The notes below the pieces were generated by a model, which was not told the origin of the DNA, searched no databases, and saw only the letters and a program-made list of their open reading frames with translations. The position numbers were made by a program, and so were the translations under genes. A stretch of 64,000 nt of DNA from an uncultured SAR116 cluster alpha proteobacterium. Its GTDB lineage: Bacteria > Pseudomonadota > Alphaproteobacteria > Puniceispirillales > Puniceispirillaceae. The DNA lies in the NCBI GenBank assembly GCA_902518965.1, contig CABYIQ010000003.1, forward strand, positions 1-64,000, written 5' to 3'. This document shows positions 63,392 through 64,000 of the stretch, one piece after another (positions within the stretch are counted from its first letter, which is position 1; every line of letters starts with the position of its first letter).

Positions 63392-64000
63392 CTGCCAGCC
63401 TCACAGGTTTGGAAGAATCAAAAGAACGTTGGGCCGCCTCGGCCATTGCCAGAGCCTGAACTCCATCTTGTAAGGAAACAGGCATATCATCTCCTTCCTG
63501 AACAGCTGCCACGAATGCCGCCCATTCCGCTTTGTAAGCTGGCATATAGCGCTCTATGAAAAAGTAGGTTGGCTTGGCGCTGATAACGCCCTGACCAGTT
63601 GACTTAACAACGGTATTTTCCAGCATATTTTGGGCTTGCAGCAAACCGTCTGCTCCCAATAATTCTAGACGCTGATCATAACCATAGGCCGCGCGGCGGC
63701 TATTTTTAATCACAGCTAGTTTCCCATCTGCATATGACAGAGTCACAACAGCTGTATCAATGTCACCTACCCTGCCAATCTCAGGATCAACCAGACAGGC
63801 TCCAGAGGCACTGATGGAAACGGGAGTTTCACCCATGATAAAGTTAGTCATATCAAAATCGTGGATCATCATATCGCGGAACAGCCCACCAGAAACCTTG
63901 ATATACTCGACCGGCGGCGGCGCTGGATCAAAAGACGTAACAGACAGCAATTCTGCCTTGCCAATCTGCCCAGCAGCGAGACTGTCCCGAATGGCAGCAA
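63384..64000 (-). CDS. iolG: myo-inositol 2-dehydrogenase, C-terminal part (runs off window)
   Basis: The frame is open to the window edge at 64000, so the N-terminal NAD-binding half is missing here. The visible part (about 205 residues) is the substrate domain of a Gfo/Idh/MocA enzyme, with SGGLFRDMMIHDFDMTNFI carrying the catalytic Asp/His pair, and a normal C-terminus (MAEAAQRSFDSSKPVRLADV). Its overlap with iolC supports the IolG assignment, the first oxidation of myo-inositol. Confidence 0.88.
   Translation of the reverse strand, partial: AAIRDSLAAGQIGKAELLSVTSFDPAPPPVEYIKVSGGLFRDMMIHDFDMTNFIMGETPVSISASGACLVDPEIGRVGDIDTAVVTLSYADGKLAVIKNSRRAAYGYDQRLELLGADGLLQAQNMLENTVVKSTGQGVISAKPTYFFIERYMPAYKAEWAAFVAAVQEGDDMPVSLQDGVQALAMAEAAQRSFDSSKPVRLADV

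Overview
The window reads as a stretch of chromosome from a free-living, probably marine, heterotrophic alphaproteobacterium. The evidence for this is a system I cytochrome c maturation cluster (ccmE-F-G-H/I) with a fused CcmH-CcmI, the carboxyspermidine route for polyamines, an IolC-DUF2090 fusion, a DUF4212 plus VC_2705-type symporter pair, and many small catabolic clusters with GC close to 50 percent. A SAR116-like lineage would fit this gene mix, but that placement is inference. Gene density is very high, stop/start overlaps are common, and no gene-free gap exceeds 300 bases. I found no rRNA, tRNA, CRISPR array or insertion sequence.

Layout. 0-4.3 kb: an amidase with a small partner, a SCO plus PCu(A)C copper-delivery pair, and a DAO-family oxidase. 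4.3-12.2 kb (minus strand): one long inositol operon encoding binding protein, permease, ATPase, IolD, IolB, IolE and a KdgK-like kinase. It faces a divergent Gfo/Idh/MocA dehydrogenase across an AT-rich control region that holds a direct repeat and a palindrome. 13.6-18.2 kb: SDR, SMP-30 lactonase, GMC oxidoreductase and a PanE-like reductase. 18.2-27.3 kb: a BisC-type molybdoenzyme, aldehyde and alcohol dehydrogenases, acyl-CoA dehydrogenase, class III CoA-transferase, enoyl-CoA hydratase and a CitE-like lyase. 27.5-32.6 kb: a VOC protein and the ccm operon. 32.6-37.8 kb (minus): a complete arginine-to-spermidine set, speA, carboxyspermidine dehydrogenase, carboxyspermidine decarboxylase and speB. 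38-49.3 kb: a hydrolase, an ADH plus HisD-like pair, TerC, and a hydantoinase A/B, AbrB-type, PhyH and SAF-oxidoreductase run. 49.3-52.7 kb: a symporter operon with a structured leader and a strong terminator. 52.7-58.4 kb: photolyase, DMT exporter, rhodanese, VOC, a PrpF-like protein and a BKACE enzyme. 58.5-61.4 kb: an AT-rich island with a Popeye-type membrane protein overlapping a class III nucleotidyl cyclase, then two lipoproteins, one of them a T4-type lysozyme. 61.5-64 kb: iolC-DUF2090 and the 3-prime part of iolG, which runs off the end.

How the genes work together. Myo-inositol import (ABC transporter) and degradation (IolG, IolE, IolD, IolB, IolC plus the DUF2090 aldolase domain) can be assembled almost completely from the two ends of the window. 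The four polyamine genes form a closed path. The ccm and SCO/PCu(A)C genes both serve respiratory cytochromes and oxidases.

The most unusual items are the Popeye-cyclase pair with its lysozyme-lipoprotein neighbours, the symporter leader with mutually exclusive pairings around its ribosome-binding site, an EF-hand loop inside that symporter, and a clamp-binding-like tail on the photolyase. All calls rest on reading the sequence; no database search was run.
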